A stretch of 5,410 bases of DNA from Planctomycetota bacterium (GTDB taxonomy: Bacteria; Planctomycetota; UBA11346): contig JAHEDF010000303.1 of the NCBI GenBank assembly GCA_024641365.1, positions 1-5,410 on the forward strand, written 5' to 3'. Positions 4,843-5,410 of this stretch are shown here, one piece after another. The number at the start of each line of letters is the position of its first letter. Position 1 is the first letter of the stretch. Under the pieces are notes generated by a model that made no database searches, was not told where the DNA came from, and saw nothing but the letters and a program-made list of their open reading frames with translations. A program made the translations under genes and the position numbers.

Positions 4843-5410
4843 ATGAAATCACTTCGGATCGATGCGCATAATCATTTTTGGAAATATTCTGCTGAAGAAT
4901 ATCCCTGGATGGAAGCCGGTTGGCCAATTCGCAAAGATTGTTTGCCCGATGATTTAGCGCCACTGCTCGACAGCTGCCAATTAGATGGTTCTATTGCTGT
5001 ACAAGTGAATCCGGCCGCGCATGAAAATGCCTTTATGTTGGGACTCGCAGATAAATATCCACGCGTATTAGGCATCGTCGGTTGGGTCGATTTATGCAAA
5101 GGTGAAGTTGATAAAGAACTGGAGACATTCGCCAACCATAAAAAAGCTGTTGGTATTCGTCATACGGTACAACTTGAAGCTGATGACAATTTCATGTTGC
5201 GTAACGATTTTCAACGCGGCGTTGGGATGATGGCTCGCCACCATTTAGTGTATGATTTTTTAGTATTAGAAAAACAATTGCCCGCAACAGTGGCGCTGGC
5301 CGAAAAATTTACTGACCAAGCGTTTGTAATTAATCATTTAGCCAAACCGCTTATTAAAGATAAAAAATTGAGCCCGTGGCGTGAACATATGCTGCGTTTA
5401 GCAGCGATGC
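4843..5410 (+). CDS. Amidohydrolase-family sugar lactonase (L-fuconolactonase-like), 3'-partial
   Basis: The frame from ATG 4843 stays open to the window edge (189 codons), so the C-terminal part is missing; the family is usually about 270-290 residues. It belongs to the Amidohydrolase_2 family (COG3618), which includes L-fuconolactonase and related aldonolactone hydrolases. Seen here are the N-terminal metal motif DAHNHFW (7-13, His9 and His11), the DLAPLL segment (37-42), GIVGWVDL (77-84), GIRHTVQ (104-110), the DDNFMLR segment (114-120) and NHLAKP (164-169, His165), a characteristic active-site strand. Expected reaction: cytoplasmic hydrolysis of L-galactono- or L-fucono-lactone to the aldonate, the step between the aldo/keto reductase and the zinc dehydrogenase. 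GGGA at 4831-4834, 8 bases before the ATG, is a weak ribosome binding site. The upstream terminator puts it in a separate or read-through transcript. Confidence 0.87.
   Translation, partial: MKSLRIDAHNHFWKYSAEEYPWMEAGWPIRKDCLPDDLAPLLDSCQLDGSIAVQVNPAAHENAFMLGLADKYPRVLGIVGWVDLCKGEVDKELETFANHKKAVGIRHTVQLEADDNFMLRNDFQRGVGMMARHHLVYDFLVLEKQLPATVALAEKFTDQAFVINHLAKPLIKDKKLSPWREHMLRLAAM

Noticed and set aside
4872..5135. 87-codon reverse-strand frame near the end
   Set aside because: It is antisense to the lactonase frame from 4843, which has clear amidohydrolase motifs and runs off the window.
1..5410. Complete non-phosphorylating L-fucose pathway
   Set aside because: The mutarotase, reductase and lactonase would fit, but no fuconate dehydratase, short-chain dehydrogenase or diketo-acid hydrolase is in the window, and LgoD-like plus UxaE fit L-galactose better. 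It remains an alternative if the missing genes lie outside.

Overview
The window is a bacterial sugar-catabolism cluster with every recognisable gene on the + strand. Protein families, Shine-Dalgarno-like sites (GGAG, AAAGGA, AGGAA) and short spacers are typical of bacteria. Base composition looks moderately AT-rich, with frequent TTA leucine codons. Nothing fixes the phylum. A gammaproteobacterium or a member of the Planctomycetes-Verrucomicrobia group would both fit, and the clear Shine-Dalgarno sites argue mildly against Bacteroidota.

Layout: (1) 1-1100, a 5'-truncated tagaturonate 4-epimerase (UxaE family). (2) 1101-1254, a spacer with two hairpins and a doubtful 50-residue ORF. (3) 1255-2094, a ketose 3-epimerase-like TIM barrel. 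(4) 2100-2543, an RbsD/FucU-family sugar mutarotase. (5) 2544-2729, two arrays of an 8-bp repeat in opposite orientation, forming an inverted repeat around the ribosome binding site and start codon of the next gene. (6) 2646-3671, an aldo/keto reductase resembling plant L-galactose dehydrogenase and bacterial L-fucose dehydrogenases. (7) 3720-4742, a zinc alcohol dehydrogenase resembling E. coli L-galactonate 5-dehydrogenase (LgoD/YjjN). (8) 4766-4804, a strong intrinsic terminator. (9) 4843-5410, a 3'-truncated sugar-lactone hydrolase of the amidohydrolase family.

Together the genes read as an oxidative route for L-galactose, possibly shared with L-fucose. The mutarotase supplies the right anomer, the aldo/keto reductase oxidises it to the aldonolactone, and the amidohydrolase opens the lactone to L-galactonate. 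The zinc dehydrogenase then oxidises C5 to give D-tagaturonate, and UxaE epimerises that to D-fructuronate, which enters the hexuronate (UxuB/UxuA) pathway. The families are recognised from motifs. The substrate assignment and pathway are inference. The role of the ketose 3-epimerase-like protein is not explained by this route.

The most unusual DNA feature is the octamer repeat system at 2547-2729. It adds a roughly 30-residue, repeat-encoded N-terminal extension to the reductase. Because the unit is not a multiple of three, gain or loss of one unit would switch the gene off.
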